From CALLVY01 sp937899855 (lineage in GTDB: Bacteria; Bacteroidota; Bacteroidia; Chitinophagales; Saprospiraceae): a stretch of DNA of 57,837 nt. Position 1 is the first letter of the stretch. Every line of letters begins with the position of its first letter. The notes beneath the pieces were generated by a model. It did not search any database and was not told where the DNA came from. It saw nothing but the letters and a program-made list of their open reading frames with translations. Of this stretch, positions 15,386-24,307 are shown piece after piece. Location of the stretch: positions 1-57,837 of the forward strand of contig JBCBQC010000035.1 in the NCBI GenBank assembly GCA_039820405.1, read 5' to 3'. A program made the position numbers and the translations under genes.

Positions 15386-17326
15386 CTACTTTCTCTTCAA
15401 AATTACGTCCACCCGGCGGCTTTTGTTACCGGAGTTGTCGTCGATCACTTCGATGGATCCCAAACCCTCGCGGCGGACCACCTGTTGGAGCACCTCCACT
15501 TTGGCCTCCGTCAGGTAGTCGACAATGGCGCGGGCCCGCTTTTCGGACAAGCGTTGGTTGTAGGCCGCATCGCCCACTTTATCGGCGTATCCCACTACTT
15601 CCACTTCCCACTGCTGGTCCTTTTGGAGGAAATCGGCCAATTGATCCAGGTCCTGACGCGTTTTTTCGTTAATCTCGTACGAGTCGAAACCAAAAAAGAA
15701 TTGCACCCGTTTTTCCTTAATCTCGGGACCCCGCGACACCAGCTCCGGCTTGGGCGCCCGCTCGGGAAGTAGGGTGACGTCCACCTTGACCGGGGTGGCA
15801 TTGTCCTGGGCCTTGAGGTAAACGGCCGAGATGTAGTGCTCGTAGCCCTCTTCCTGTGCCATAAAGGAGTAAGCCAGGTTGCCGGGCAAACAGAGAAAGA
15901 ACCAGCCATCCTCGTCCGACCGGACTTCCACCCGCTGGTTGTTGCGACCGATCCGGACCGTCGTTGAGATGGGCGCTCCGGTCTCTTCATCCACCACCTT
16001 GCCCTCCAGGTGTACGATTGGATCGGGGCGAAAGGCCTCGGGCAATTCGATCTGGTAAATGTCCATACCTCCCTGTCCGCCCGCGCGCGCCGAGGAGAAG
16101 TAAGCCGTAATCCCATCGCCCTGAACGTAGATGCCCAGCTCCTTGGCGGGAGAATTGATGGGGTAGCCCAGGTTGACGGGCCGCCCCCAGCGCGAGCCTT
16201 CCTTGCGAACGATAAACAGATCGCCATCGCCCTGTCCCTGGTGTCCGGTAGAGGTAAAATACAGGGTTTTACCATCGCTAGAGATAAAGGGGGCTTCCTC
16301 GTCTCCGGGCGTATTGATGGAGCCCATATTTTCGGCGGCGGACCACTCGCCATTGGGGCGGCGGCGGCTAAACCAAATGTCGGCACCGCCCATGCCTCCC
16401 CGTCGGGTACTGCTAAAAAACATCAACTGACCGTCGCAAGTGATCGAAGGTTGGGAATCCCAGGCCTGGGAGTTGAGGTGCCCATCCATCCGGCTGATGG
16501 ACTCGATGCGCCCCTGGTCGAGGCTGGCTTCGTAGATGTCACAGCCTCCTTCGGTATCGGCGCGCATACAGCCCGCAAAGTAGAAAGCTTGGCCGTGGGC
16601 GGCGAAGCGGGCCATGCCCTCGTTGTTTTCGGTATTGATGTTATTGAAGGGGCGGGCTTTTTCCCACTGTCCGCCCATTTTTTCGGATTGCATGACGTTT
16701 TGGTCTTCGACCGCATCGGTTTGGGTAAAGACGAGGTGTAGCCCGTCGCTCGTGATGGTAGGCAGGTATTCATCGTGCGGGCTGTTGATGGCGGCCCCGA
16801 GGTTGATCACGGCCACCTCGGCGTAAGTGCTGCGATCCAGGCTGTGGAGGTAGTCCATGTTGGCCCGGCGTTCGCGCAGGCGGAGGTCGTAGGTGATTTC
16901 CATACCGGCCTCCTTATCGACATTGGCGTAGCTCTTGCCTTCCATTTCGAGGTACTTGTCGTAGTAGTATTGGGCTTGGCTTAGGTCGTCGGTGCGGAAA
17001 CAACATTCGCCGCATTCGAAGTAAGCGGCCCGCGAGAGTTTGGGATCTAGATCGAAGGAGCGTTCGAAGGCTTCTTTGCCCTCCGGGAAGAACTCTAATT
17101 CGAGCAGGACCTTGCCCATTTCGCGGTAGGCTACGGCAAAATCCTCCTTGATCTTAAGGGTATGGCGCAATTGCTTGAGGGCGCGGTCGTAGTTATTCTG
17201 ATTGATGAATTGTTGGGCGTACTGCAACGACTTTTTGGCATTATTGGTAGCGACAAAGTCGGTTTGATCCTGGCCGAATGCCAGAATGGGCAGTAAAAAA
17301 GCGATGGTGAGAATCTTGGTTTTCAT
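15386..17326 (-). CDS. OmpA family protein with TPR and PD40 repeats
   Basis: This is an envelope protein of about 646 aa from the ATG at 17326 (signal MKTKILTIAFLLPILAFG). Order of domains: TPR-like helices (about 20-130), a set of WD40-like PD40 blades (YLPTITSDGLHLVFT, QPSITCDGQLMFFSS, APFISSDGKTLYFTS), a carboxypeptidase-regulatory-like beta domain (LEGKVVDEETGAPIS), and a C-terminal OmpA peptidoglycan-binding domain (VQFFFGFDSYEIN, with the NQRLSEKRARAI motif). The layout is the same as that of PorE/gliding-associated proteins linked to type IX secretion, though many relatives are uncharacterised. T9SS substrates do occur in this window (35225-41952). Confidence 0.88.
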   Translation of the reverse strand: MKTKILTIAFLLPILAFGQDQTDFVATNNAKKSLQYAQQFINQNNYDRALKQLRHTLKIKEDFAVAYREMGKVLLELEFFPEGKEAFERSFDLDPKLSRAAYFECGECCFRTDDLSQAQYYYDKYLEMEGKSYANVDKEAGMEITYDLRLRERRANMDYLHSLDRSTYAEVAVINLGAAINSPHDEYLPTITSDGLHLVFTQTDAVEDQNVMQSEKMGGQWEKARPFNNINTENNEGMARFAAHGQAFYFAGCMRADTEGGCDIYEASLDQGRIESISRMDGHLNSQAWDSQPSITCDGQLMFFSSTRRGGMGGADIWFSRRRPNGEWSAAENMGSINTPGDEEAPFISSDGKTLYFTSTGHQGQGDGDLFIVRKEGSRWGRPVNLGYPINSPAKELGIYVQGDGITAYFSSARAGGQGGMDIYQIELPEAFRPDPIVHLEGKVVDEETGAPISTTVRIGRNNQRVEVRSDEDGWFFLCLPGNLAYSFMAQEEGYEHYISAVYLKAQDNATPVKVDVTLLPERAPKPELVSRGPEIKEKRVQFFFGFDSYEINEKTRQDLDQLADFLQKDQQWEVEVVGYADKVGDAAYNQRLSEKRARAIVDYLTEAKVEVLQQVVRREGLGSIEVIDDNSGNKSRRVDVILKRK

Positions 17327-17447
17327 GTGTTCATGGATATTAGAATCAATAACCATGGGGGGAAATGGTAGACGTATACCCATAACTTGCAATAATGCTG
17401 CCGCTTTTTGGGGAAGGCGGGGCTGGGTTCCGCCTACGTCTTACTGT

Positions 17448-18692
17448 TTACTGCGGAATCGCTTGTGGATCGGGGATGCTGCGCGACTCGGGTGGGGGGA
17501 GCTGGGAACGTTCGGGTTCGGCGGGGCTGGTGCGTCGGTAATTGACGCTGACCTGGTAGCCCCGATGGTGGGCCAGTAGAATGGGTTCAAAAATCAGCTT
17601 CATCAATTCGTCGGCCTGGGTTTTGGATTGAGCCAGTAGGTCGCTTTCCAGGGCTTCGCGTCGAAATTCGGCCCGGAGGAGGTTAAAATTGGCATTGAGG
17701 TCCATTTCCTTTACCTCCCGCATCCAGCCGATGTCCAGCTTGTCGATCTTGGGATACACCTCGTGCGACAAAATAACGGGCTCCGGTAGGGTGACCCTCA
17801 GGGTTTTTCGCTTCCGGTCGAGGTCAATGTCGAAATAATCGTTGAGTTTGAAGCCCACCTTGAGTACGCTGATGGCGGATACTTCAATATCGGTGGAAGA
17901 AACGGCGTAGCCCCAGATTTTGGTTTGCAGCTGTTTGTTGATGGCTTTTTTATCCCGAACCTCCATGGTCGCCAATTCGGCGATCATCCGCTCCACCTTT
18001 TCTTCCAGCAACCCTTTGGAGCGACTAAAGTCCGCCACGGCGGCCCGTTCCTGGAGCCGTTCCATCATCGGCCGGAGGGCTTCGGTGAGGGCAATGCCAC
18101 AGGGCGAATCGACCTTGCTGCCTTTGACGTAGAGCTTGCCTCCCTGGGATTCGACCAAGCCCATCAAGACGTGGTTGACCAGAAAGCAAGTGTATTTGGA
18201 GGCCACCTCCCGAAAGACGTCGAGGGCGCCACTATTGGCGTTGTTGTACCAGGTTTCGTACAGATTGGCGGTGGTATCACTGATGGCGACAAAGTCGTTG
18301 AAGTAAAGCTGGCGCAGGTAGGGGTGGTGCTCTTCGTATTTGGGAATCAGCTGAATCCGCACGCTATCGGGCAAGCCCATGCGTTGGGCGACGTGTTGGA
18401 GGATGGAGCGGTTAAAATCGTAGACCAGTTCGTTAAATTCGCGGCGGTAGCGGTGGGGATTGGTCAGAATGGCCAGGGCTGCCTCTTCGTCCAAATCGAA
18501 GGTGAAATCGGCGGGCAAGTAGTTGATCTGTAGTTCTTTGGGTACCGAGGTATAGTTGCCAAATGCGGCTCCTCCCTCCGAATGGCGGAAATAGTTGTAC
18601 AACAAAATTATCCCGACGCTGATGAAAAGCGCGTAGATCAGCAGGCGGCCGATAGTGCTTCCCGAACGAGGCGGTGGAGGGGCTTTGGACAT
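17448..18692 (-). CDS. DUF4230 domain protein, membrane-anchored
   Basis: This 414-residue protein has a proline-rich cytoplasmic start, one transmembrane helix (about 15-32) and a large periplasmic part. The region from about residue 230 (AVSSTDIEVSAISVLKVGFKLNDYFDIDLDRKRKTLRVTLPEPVILS) matches the DUF4230 pattern, a family of unknown function related in layout to SPFH/lipid-binding envelope proteins. The C-terminal tail is proline- and serine-rich. A TAATTTTG element lies 33-40 bp upstream on the minus strand. Confidence 0.75.
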   Translation of the reverse strand: MSKAPPPPRSGSTIGRLLIYALFISVGIILLYNYFRHSEGGAAFGNYTSVPKELQINYLPADFTFDLDEEAALAILTNPHRYRREFNELVYDFNRSILQHVAQRMGLPDSVRIQLIPKYEEHHPYLRQLYFNDFVAISDTTANLYETWYNNANSGALDVFREVASKYTCFLVNHVLMGLVESQGGKLYVKGSKVDSPCGIALTEALRPMMERLQERAAVADFSRSKGLLEEKVERMIAELATMEVRDKKAINKQLQTKIWGYAVSSTDIEVSAISVLKVGFKLNDYFDIDLDRKRKTLRVTLPEPVILSHEVYPKIDKLDIGWMREVKEMDLNANFNLLRAEFRREALESDLLAQSKTQADELMKLIFEPILLAHHRGYQVSVNYRRTSPAEPERSQLPPPESRSIPDPQAIPQ

Positions 18693-18724
18693 AGGTCAGC
18701 AGCTTGGTTTTAGGATGGTACTGA

Positions 18725-18732
18725 CAAAATTA
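18725..18732 (-). promoter_or_regulatory. -7 element (TAATTTTG) for the DUF4230 gene
   Basis: On the minus strand it reads TAATTTTG, matching TAnnTTTG, about 33 bp before the start codon at 18692. Confidence 0.45.
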
Positions 18733-18947
18733 CGGCCATTTTTTGAGAAAAAATCCGCCGAGCAGCGATTTTTCCGAAAGTTTCGTTTTCTTGTTGAACG
18801 AAAACCGACGCGTAAAAGCCGACGGTACACCAAAAGAAAAATAGTTAGTTTTCTGTGATGATAAAGTCGTGTTGCCCCAGTGGAAATACGGCTTTTTTAT
18901 TCGCCCAATTCCTCCCCCAATCCTGCCCGATATTGCCCACAATCCCC

Positions 18948-18955
18948 TATTTTTG
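18948..18955 (+). promoter_or_regulatory. -7 element (TATTTTTG) immediately before folP
   Basis: TATTTTTG matches TAnnTTTG and ends only 4 bp before the folP ATG at 18960. If it is used, the transcript would start at or near the start codon and be nearly leaderless. No -33 element at standard spacing is evident. Confidence 0.35.
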
Positions 18956-18959
18956 ATCC

Positions 18960-19850
18960 ATGATCAATGCCCTCACCAGTCTCAACTGCGCCGGTACCCT
19001 CCTCGACCTGAGCCAACCCCGCGTCATGGGAATCCTCAACTTGACCCCGGACTCGTTCTACGATGGTGGGTTTTACGCCAGTGAGCCAGCGGTGCTCCAG
19101 CACTGTGAGCGACTGCTGGCGGAAGGAGCGACCATCATCGACATCGGTGGGGCCTCCTCGCGCCCCGGGGCCCCCAGCATCGAACCCGAAGTGGAGCTGG
19201 CGCGCATTTTACCCGCCATCCGCAGCATTCGCCGGGCCTTTCCCCAAGCCCTCCTCTCGGTCGATACCTACTGGGGCAGCGTCGCCCGCGCCGTCGTTGG
19301 GGAAGGCGTACAGCTCATCAACGACATCTCCGCCGGGCAGATGGATCCCCAACTCTGGCCCACCCTCGCCGAACTAAAGGTCCCCTACATCCTCATGCAC
19401 ATGCAGGGCCGCCCCCGCGACATGCAAAGCGCGCCCCAGTACGAGTCGGTAACCGTCGAGGTACTCGATTTCCTGATCGAAAAAGTAGGCCAATTGCGCG
19501 AAATGGGACTGTACGACATCGTCATCGACCCCGGTTTTGGTTTTGGCAAAACCATCGCGCACAATTACCAAATGCTGGCCGAATTCTCTGCCTTCCGCAT
19601 CCTTGGCTTGCCCGTCCTCGCCGGTCTATCCCGCAAGTCGATGATCTACAAAACCCTCGATGTCAGCGCCGCCGAAGCCCTCAACGGTACCACCGCCCTC
19701 CACATGGTGGCCCTGCAGGGTGGGGCCAGCATTCTCCGCGTCCACGACGTGGCGGAGGCCAGGCAGACCATCCGCCTGTGGGAACAATTGGAGCGGGCCA
19801 AACCCGCCCTTCACCAAACCGCCGCGCCCCATGCCCCTGACGGAAGATAA
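18960..19850 (+). CDS. folP: Dihydropteroate synthase
   Basis: This enzyme condenses 6-hydroxymethyl-7,8-dihydropterin diphosphate with p-aminobenzoate in folate synthesis, in the cytoplasm. The 296-residue TIM barrel shows the signature MGILNLTPDSFYDGG, then GATIIDIGGASSRPGA, INDISAG, ILMHMQG, DPGFGFGKT and LAGLSRKSMI. The start at 18960 fits the family. The last 20 bp overlap the start of the next gene in another frame. The class IV aminotransferase at 22727-23557 could belong to p-aminobenzoate synthesis, but this is not proven. Confidence 0.95.
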   Translation: MINALTSLNCAGTLLDLSQPRVMGILNLTPDSFYDGGFYASEPAVLQHCERLLAEGATIIDIGGASSRPGAPSIEPEVELARILPAIRSIRRAFPQALLSVDTYWGSVARAVVGEGVQLINDISAGQMDPQLWPTLAELKVPYILMHMQGRPRDMQSAPQYESVTVEVLDFLIEKVGQLREMGLYDIVIDPGFGFGKTIAHNYQMLAEFSAFRILGLPVLAGLSRKSMIYKTLDVSAAEALNGTTALHMVALQGGASILRVHDVAEARQTIRLWEQLERAKPALHQTAAPHAPDGR

Positions 19851-21237
19851 AATCAAATCGGCGGGCTTGCGTTTTCTCAAAGCGCACTACAAGTTCCGGC
19901 CACGAGTGGGCCCCACGACCTCCCAATTGGACCTCCAGGGAGCGGGCGGGATCATCGCCGATGGGCAGCTGCAGTTTGTGACGGAGGAAAATCAGTTGTT
20001 TATCGCCACCTTTGAGGCTACTTCGGAGTACTTGTACGAGGAAGTCAAGTTCCGTCCCGAACTCCGGGTCCTATTCTGGGACAGCCTGGCGGCGGGCTTT
20101 ATCACCGCCGCTGCCACCTACGCCTACGGTTTGATCTGGGATCAGTTTACGATCCGTCAAGTGGGCATCGGTACTACCTTGAGCGTGCTGCTGGCGGCGG
20201 GTTTTGTGGGCTTTTGGATCTACCGTTTTACCGTGCGCAATTGGTCGCGCTACCGCTACATTTACGCCATCGAACAATTCAAACGCTACCACGCCGACGA
20301 GCAGTGGATCGCCATCGCCGATTCGATCTTTCCCAATTCCGAGGATCCCTATTTCGACGAATTGCGCCGCCAGTGCGTGCGCAATGGAGTGGGCTTGTTG
20401 CTCGTGGAGCGCGATGAGTCCGTCCAGCTACTCATCAGCCCCGCTCGCCGGGAAGTGTTCAGCAACAAACGGCGCTTGATGCGGCTGGTCCAGCAAGAAT
20501 ACCTGCGGGGTCGCAGTTGGGGCCGCCGCTTATCCGATCGGGGTCGCAATTTGCTGGATCAAATCTTTGGTCGGGTGCGCAACAACGATTCCCTCCAGCG
20601 TTTTCGCCGTTCTTTTTACAAGCAAATGCTCCTGTGTTCCGCTGCCCTCGGCTTGATCCTTACCATTTTTATTCGCCAACTCAAGGATCGCCCCCTGGCC
20701 TACGTCAACGAGCGCGTCTACGGTCCCACCCTGCGCCAAGAAGTATCCGAGGGGCCCCTGGAGACGCTGGACGTACTGGTCGATTCCGCCGCCTTGATCG
20801 AGGAGGGGCGTTACCAAGAGCCCTACTTGGAGGTGGCGCAGGAGCCCGTTCCCATTCGGGAGGTGGATGAAGTATGGATCATGCGAACCGTGGGAGAAGC
20901 CATACCCGCACAAACGGCTGCGCCGGGTGGAGAAATCATTTACGACTGCGAGCGTTTGCGCAATTTCGAAGGGGCCTTGTTTCTGGTGAAGTACGAACAG
21001 CTGACGCCGCTGGCGGCGGCGCGCAAGCGGGTAGCGGACTTGGCAGAACGGGGGCTGACGGCCAATATCCTGTGGCGGGCTTGTTTTGAAGGGGGAGCAG
21101 ACGACTACCTGCTCTACTTTGACCTATTCTTTCCCGATCGGGAGGAAGCCGCCACGGAATTGCAGCGTACCAAAAGCTTGCTGCAAACCATGGGCCTACC
21201 GACCGAGTCACTCAAGTTGGTTCGCATCGAGCAGTGA
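19831..21237 (+). CDS. Unknown membrane protein with SPOR-like C-terminal region
   Basis: I do not recognise this 468-residue protein. The ATG at 19831 overlaps the end of folP by 20 bp, suggesting coupled translation. It has a cytoplasmic N-terminal domain of about 80 aa, two hydrophobic helices (about 83-103 and 111-131), a central basic soluble part (about 135-262) and a third helix (about 265-282). The C-terminal part (about 360-468) has two similar strand-helix units (ALFLVKYEQLTPLAAARKRV and YLLYFDLFFPDREEAATELQ) that resemble the SPOR peptidoglycan-binding fold by pattern only. No catalytic residues are obvious. It ends 7 bp from the convergent accC. Confidence 0.7.
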   Translation: MPLTEDKIKSAGLRFLKAHYKFRPRVGPTTSQLDLQGAGGIIADGQLQFVTEENQLFIATFEATSEYLYEEVKFRPELRVLFWDSLAAGFITAAATYAYGLIWDQFTIRQVGIGTTLSVLLAAGFVGFWIYRFTVRNWSRYRYIYAIEQFKRYHADEQWIAIADSIFPNSEDPYFDELRRQCVRNGVGLLLVERDESVQLLISPARREVFSNKRRLMRLVQQEYLRGRSWGRRLSDRGRNLLDQIFGRVRNNDSLQRFRRSFYKQMLLCSAALGLILTIFIRQLKDRPLAYVNERVYGPTLRQEVSEGPLETLDVLVDSAALIEEGRYQEPYLEVAQEPVPIREVDEVWIMRTVGEAIPAQTAAPGGEIIYDCERLRNFEGALFLVKYEQLTPLAAARKRVADLAERGLTANILWRACFEGGADDYLLYFDLFFPDREEAATELQRTKSLLQTMGLPTESLKLVRIEQ

Positions 21238-21244
21238 GTACGCA

Positions 21245-22711
21245 CTAGCGTTGGTCCCAGTGCTCGCTGTTGTTTTCGGGAACTTTCAACTGTTCTTTTT
21301 CCGATTCGTACAGCCACAGGGCCAACTCGGCCGCTACCTGCGCCTCCTCGCGGCGTTCTTCCCGGATCAGGTCGGGTTTGAAATACCGCTTGACGAATCC
21401 CGTATCAAACTGGCCACCGAGAAAGGCCTCGTGTTGGAAGACAAATGCGCCAAAGGGCAGGGTAGTGGCCACTCCCTCGATTTGGAAATCGCGAATGGCC
21501 TGGCGCATGTAGTGGCAGGCTTCCTCCCGGGTGGCGCCGTAGGTGATCAATTTGGCGATCATGGGATCGTAATAAATGGGAATGTCCATTCCCTCGGTAT
21601 AGCCATCGTCGAGGCGTACCTGGGCCCCCTGGGGGGCCTGGTAGACGGATAGGGTCCCCACGCTGGGTAGAAAGCCCTCCATGGGATCTTCGGCGTATAC
21701 CCGCAGCTCGACGGCGTGCCCCCGAATCCGCAGGTCCTCCTGCGCAAAGGGCAGGGCCTCTCCCCGAGCGACCCGGATTTGCTGTTCGACCAAATCCACC
21801 CCACTGATCAGCTCCGTGACGGGATGTTCCACTTGCAAGCGGGTGTTCATCTCCAAGAAGTAGAAATTGTGATCCGCGTCGATTAGAAACTCTACGGTGC
21901 CCGCCCCCACGTAATCACAGGCCTGGGCGACCTTGACCGCGGCGGCTCCCATGGCGGCCCGTAGTTCGGGACTCAGCACGGCTGAAGGGGCTTCCTCTAC
22001 GACCTTTTGGTGGCGTCTTTGGATGCTGCATTCCCGCTCGAAGAGGTGTACCGTATTGCCCCGCTGATCGGCCAGGACCTGAATCTCGATGTGGCGGGGT
22101 TGGTTGACGTATTTTTCGATAAAAACGGACCCGTCTCCAAAGGATGACAGTGCTTCGCTGATGGCCCGTTCCATTTGCTGCTCCAATTCCGCTTCCCGCT
22201 CGACGATCCGCATGCCTTTTCCACCCCCACCGGCGGAGGCCTTGATGAGAATGGGAAAGCCGATTTCCCGGGCAATCTTAATGGCTACCTGCGGATCCTC
22301 CACGGCCTGGTCGATACCGGGTACCATGGGAATATCGTAATGCTTGACGGCATCCTTGGCCGCCAGCTTGGAGCCCATCACCTCGATCGACTCGGGGCTG
22401 GGGCCAATAAAGGTGATGCCGGCCGCAGTGACCGCACGGGCGAAGGCCGCATTTTCGCTCAAAAATCCGTAGCCAGGGTGAATGCCATCCACACCGAGTT
22501 CGAGGGCAGTAGCCACGATCTTATCGCCCAGCAGGTAGGACTGGTTGGAGGGGGGCGGCCCGATCAGTACCGCCTCGTCGGCGTAGGCTACGTGGGGGGC
22601 GTGGCGATCGGCTTCCGAATAGATCGCTACCGTTTTGATGCCCATTTTTCGAGCCGTTTTCATCACGCGCAAAGCGATTTCACCACGGTTGGCCACTAGG
22701 ATTTTTTGCAT
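21245..22711 (-). CDS. accC: Biotin carboxylase subunit of an acyl-CoA carboxylase
   Basis: This enzyme carboxylates the biotin carrier with ATP and bicarbonate, the first half of acetyl- or propionyl-CoA carboxylation. The 488 residues contain the N-terminal MQKILVANRGEIALRV, an ATP-grasp domain with the glycine-rich loop SAGGGGKGMRIV, EKYVNQPRHIEIQVL, the catalytic EMNTRLQVEHPVTE and a C-terminal biotin carboxylase domain. The tail after residue 445 is longer and more charged than in E. coli AccC. No biotin carrier gene lies next to it, so whether it serves acetyl- or propionyl-CoA carboxylase is open. It is followed 15 bp upstream by the aminotransferase on the same strand. Confidence 0.88.
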   Translation of the reverse strand: MQKILVANRGEIALRVMKTARKMGIKTVAIYSEADRHAPHVAYADEAVLIGPPPSNQSYLLGDKIVATALELGVDGIHPGYGFLSENAAFARAVTAAGITFIGPSPESIEVMGSKLAAKDAVKHYDIPMVPGIDQAVEDPQVAIKIAREIGFPILIKASAGGGGKGMRIVEREAELEQQMERAISEALSSFGDGSVFIEKYVNQPRHIEIQVLADQRGNTVHLFERECSIQRRHQKVVEEAPSAVLSPELRAAMGAAAVKVAQACDYVGAGTVEFLIDADHNFYFLEMNTRLQVEHPVTELISGVDLVEQQIRVARGEALPFAQEDLRIRGHAVELRVYAEDPMEGFLPSVGTLSVYQAPQGAQVRLDDGYTEGMDIPIYYDPMIAKLITYGATREEACHYMRQAIRDFQIEGVATTLPFGAFVFQHEAFLGGQFDTGFVKRYFKPDLIREERREEAQVAAELALWLYESEKEQLKVPENNSEHWDQR

Positions 22712-22726
22712 ATCGTCATTTGGTTT

Positions 22727-23557
22727 TTATCGGACAAAGAAGTTGAGGTACTCGCTTAGCTTTTGGGTGCGAGTCCAGCCAAAGGTAATATTTTTGTAGC
22801 TACCCACCCACTTTATCCCCTGGATACTGTTGGTGAGAAAAACCTCGTCGGCTTGGAGCAAGTCGCTTTCTTCGATGGGCTTTTCGATGGCCTCCAGTTG
22901 GACTTGGTGGGCAATGTCGAGAACGACCGAGCGCAGTACGCCATCGAGTGGCCCCTCCTCCAGGGTGGGGGTGAGTAATTGCCGGTCGCGGATGAGGAAG
23001 AGGTTGGAAGAGGTCGCTTCGACGGGGCGTTGGTAGAGGTTAAACAGCAGGCAATCGTCAAAGGGTTGTTGGTCGAGCCAGTGGGCAGCCAGGACGTAGG
23101 GCAGCCGGTTGAGGGTTTTGAAGCGGTCGACGGGGTTGGCGGCGAGTTTGCCCTCGTGGTAGCTGCCCAGCAGCAGGCCGGTTTCGTTGAGGGGGTAGGG
23201 GGGCTCGTGGAGGGCTTCGGCAGTGATCAGATAGGCGGCCCGATGATCGAGGGGGCGGTACTTACCGGCGCCCTCCCGCCAGAGGTTGAAGCGGAGCCGG
23301 TATTCGCCACGGTCGGGGACGATGCGCAGGCACTGCAGCTGGAAAAACTTGGGGCTCCAAGCTTCGGGGGACTGGATGCCCAAAAACGCCATTCCCCGTA
23401 CCAATCGTTCCCAGTGGCGGTGCAGAAAGAGGATTTTTCCCTCGGATACGCGCATGGTTTCAAACAATCCGTCACCGTAGCGAAAAGCGCGGCTGTCCGG
23501 GCCGAGCACCGCCTCTTCGGCGGGGGAAATCTGACCGTTGTAATTGATGTTGGACAT
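22727..23557 (-). CDS. Aminotransferase class IV (aminodeoxychorismate lyase-like)
   Basis: This is a PLP enzyme of fold type IV with 276 aa from the ATG at 23557 (MSNINYNGQISPAEEAVL). Seen are the DSRAFRYGDGLFETMRV segment, the PLP lysine in RFKTLNRLPYVLAA, the EATSSNLFLI cofactor-binding segment, and GPLDGVLRSVVLD. The family includes 4-amino-4-deoxychorismate lyase (PabC), branched-chain and D-amino acid aminotransferases. Length and the EATSSNLFLI motif favour a PabC-like assignment but do not prove it. It is probably cotranscribed with the biotin carboxylase gene. Confidence 0.82.
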   Translation of the reverse strand: MSNINYNGQISPAEEAVLGPDSRAFRYGDGLFETMRVSEGKILFLHRHWERLVRGMAFLGIQSPEAWSPKFFQLQCLRIVPDRGEYRLRFNLWREGAGKYRPLDHRAAYLITAEALHEPPYPLNETGLLLGSYHEGKLAANPVDRFKTLNRLPYVLAAHWLDQQPFDDCLLFNLYQRPVEATSSNLFLIRDRQLLTPTLEEGPLDGVLRSVVLDIAHQVQLEAIEKPIEESDLLQADEVFLTNSIQGIKWVGSYKNITFGWTRTQKLSEYLNFFVR

Positions 23558-23650
23558 GAGGCGTAAGATAGGACATTTGGCCAATTCCCTCTCATGATTG
23601 CTTGGATATTTGTGGGGGATCATCAAATCCACGGGCGATGTGGTGGGGCC

Positions 23651-24265
23651 TCAGTGCGCCAATCGGATTTGAATGTCGGTGAGGGGGTGCTGGGGGCTGG
23701 CCAGCAGGAAGGTAAAACCATCCTTCGCCAGGCCTTGTTGCAGCGTGTGCTCCAGGGTCTTCCTAAAGTGCTGGGCTTCGGACCGGGCCACTTCATCGGC
23801 CAGCTGTATCCAGAGGCAGAGACAGATGGCGGCTCCGGAGCCCTGGCTCAGCCGGTAGGCGCGTTCCCAAATGGAGAGGGGCAGGTGCGTACGCCAGCGC
23901 GGGGGAATCCAGTGATCGCGGAAGTGCCAGTAGTTGCGCGGGCCCCACTGGCGCGCGCGGTAGCGGTGAATGATTTCAAATAGCCGCAAGCTGTCCCTAA
24001 ATTTCTCGATCATCCGCTCGGCGTAGGCCTCGGGGTTTGCCAGTACCCGTGTCATGTTGGGGCTGGGGCCTTCCCAATCCTGTGGGGCAAAGTTTTTAAC
24101 CTCCAGGAGCAGCAAGCGATCCTCCCGCCGATTCCAGGCCAAAAAGTCGATGCCCTTGAGGCCGTGCCCACTCAGGTAGCGGTAGTAGCGGTGTCGATCG
24201 TAGGGGATTACCTCCCAGTGATCCGCAAATTGGAACTGCCAGCCGCTTTCCTCAAATGTTTTCAT
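23651..24265 (-). CDS. PD-(D/E)XK nuclease-like protein of unknown role
   Basis: This is a 204-residue protein with no signal peptide. It has the arrangement expected of a minimal PD-(D/E)XK fold: KGIDFLAWN (D40) followed after 14 residues by LLLLEVKNF (E55, K57), placed in a strand-turn-strand. The rest is helical and rich in Trp, Arg and Tyr. It could be a nuclease, or a member of the fold that has lost activity. No methylase, helicase or mobile element is beside it. It is divergent from the YD-repeat gene with a short gap. Confidence 0.65.
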   Translation of the reverse strand: MKTFEESGWQFQFADHWEVIPYDRHRYYRYLSGHGLKGIDFLAWNRREDRLLLLEVKNFAPQDWEGPSPNMTRVLANPEAYAERMIEKFRDSLRLFEIIHRYRARQWGPRNYWHFRDHWIPPRWRTHLPLSIWERAYRLSQGSGAAICLCLWIQLADEVARSEAQHFRKTLEHTLQQGLAKDGFTFLLASPQHPLTDIQIRLAH

Positions 24266-24307
24266 GGATTGGCATTTATGCCTATTTTGCCCCGTATAAT
24301 CCTAATC

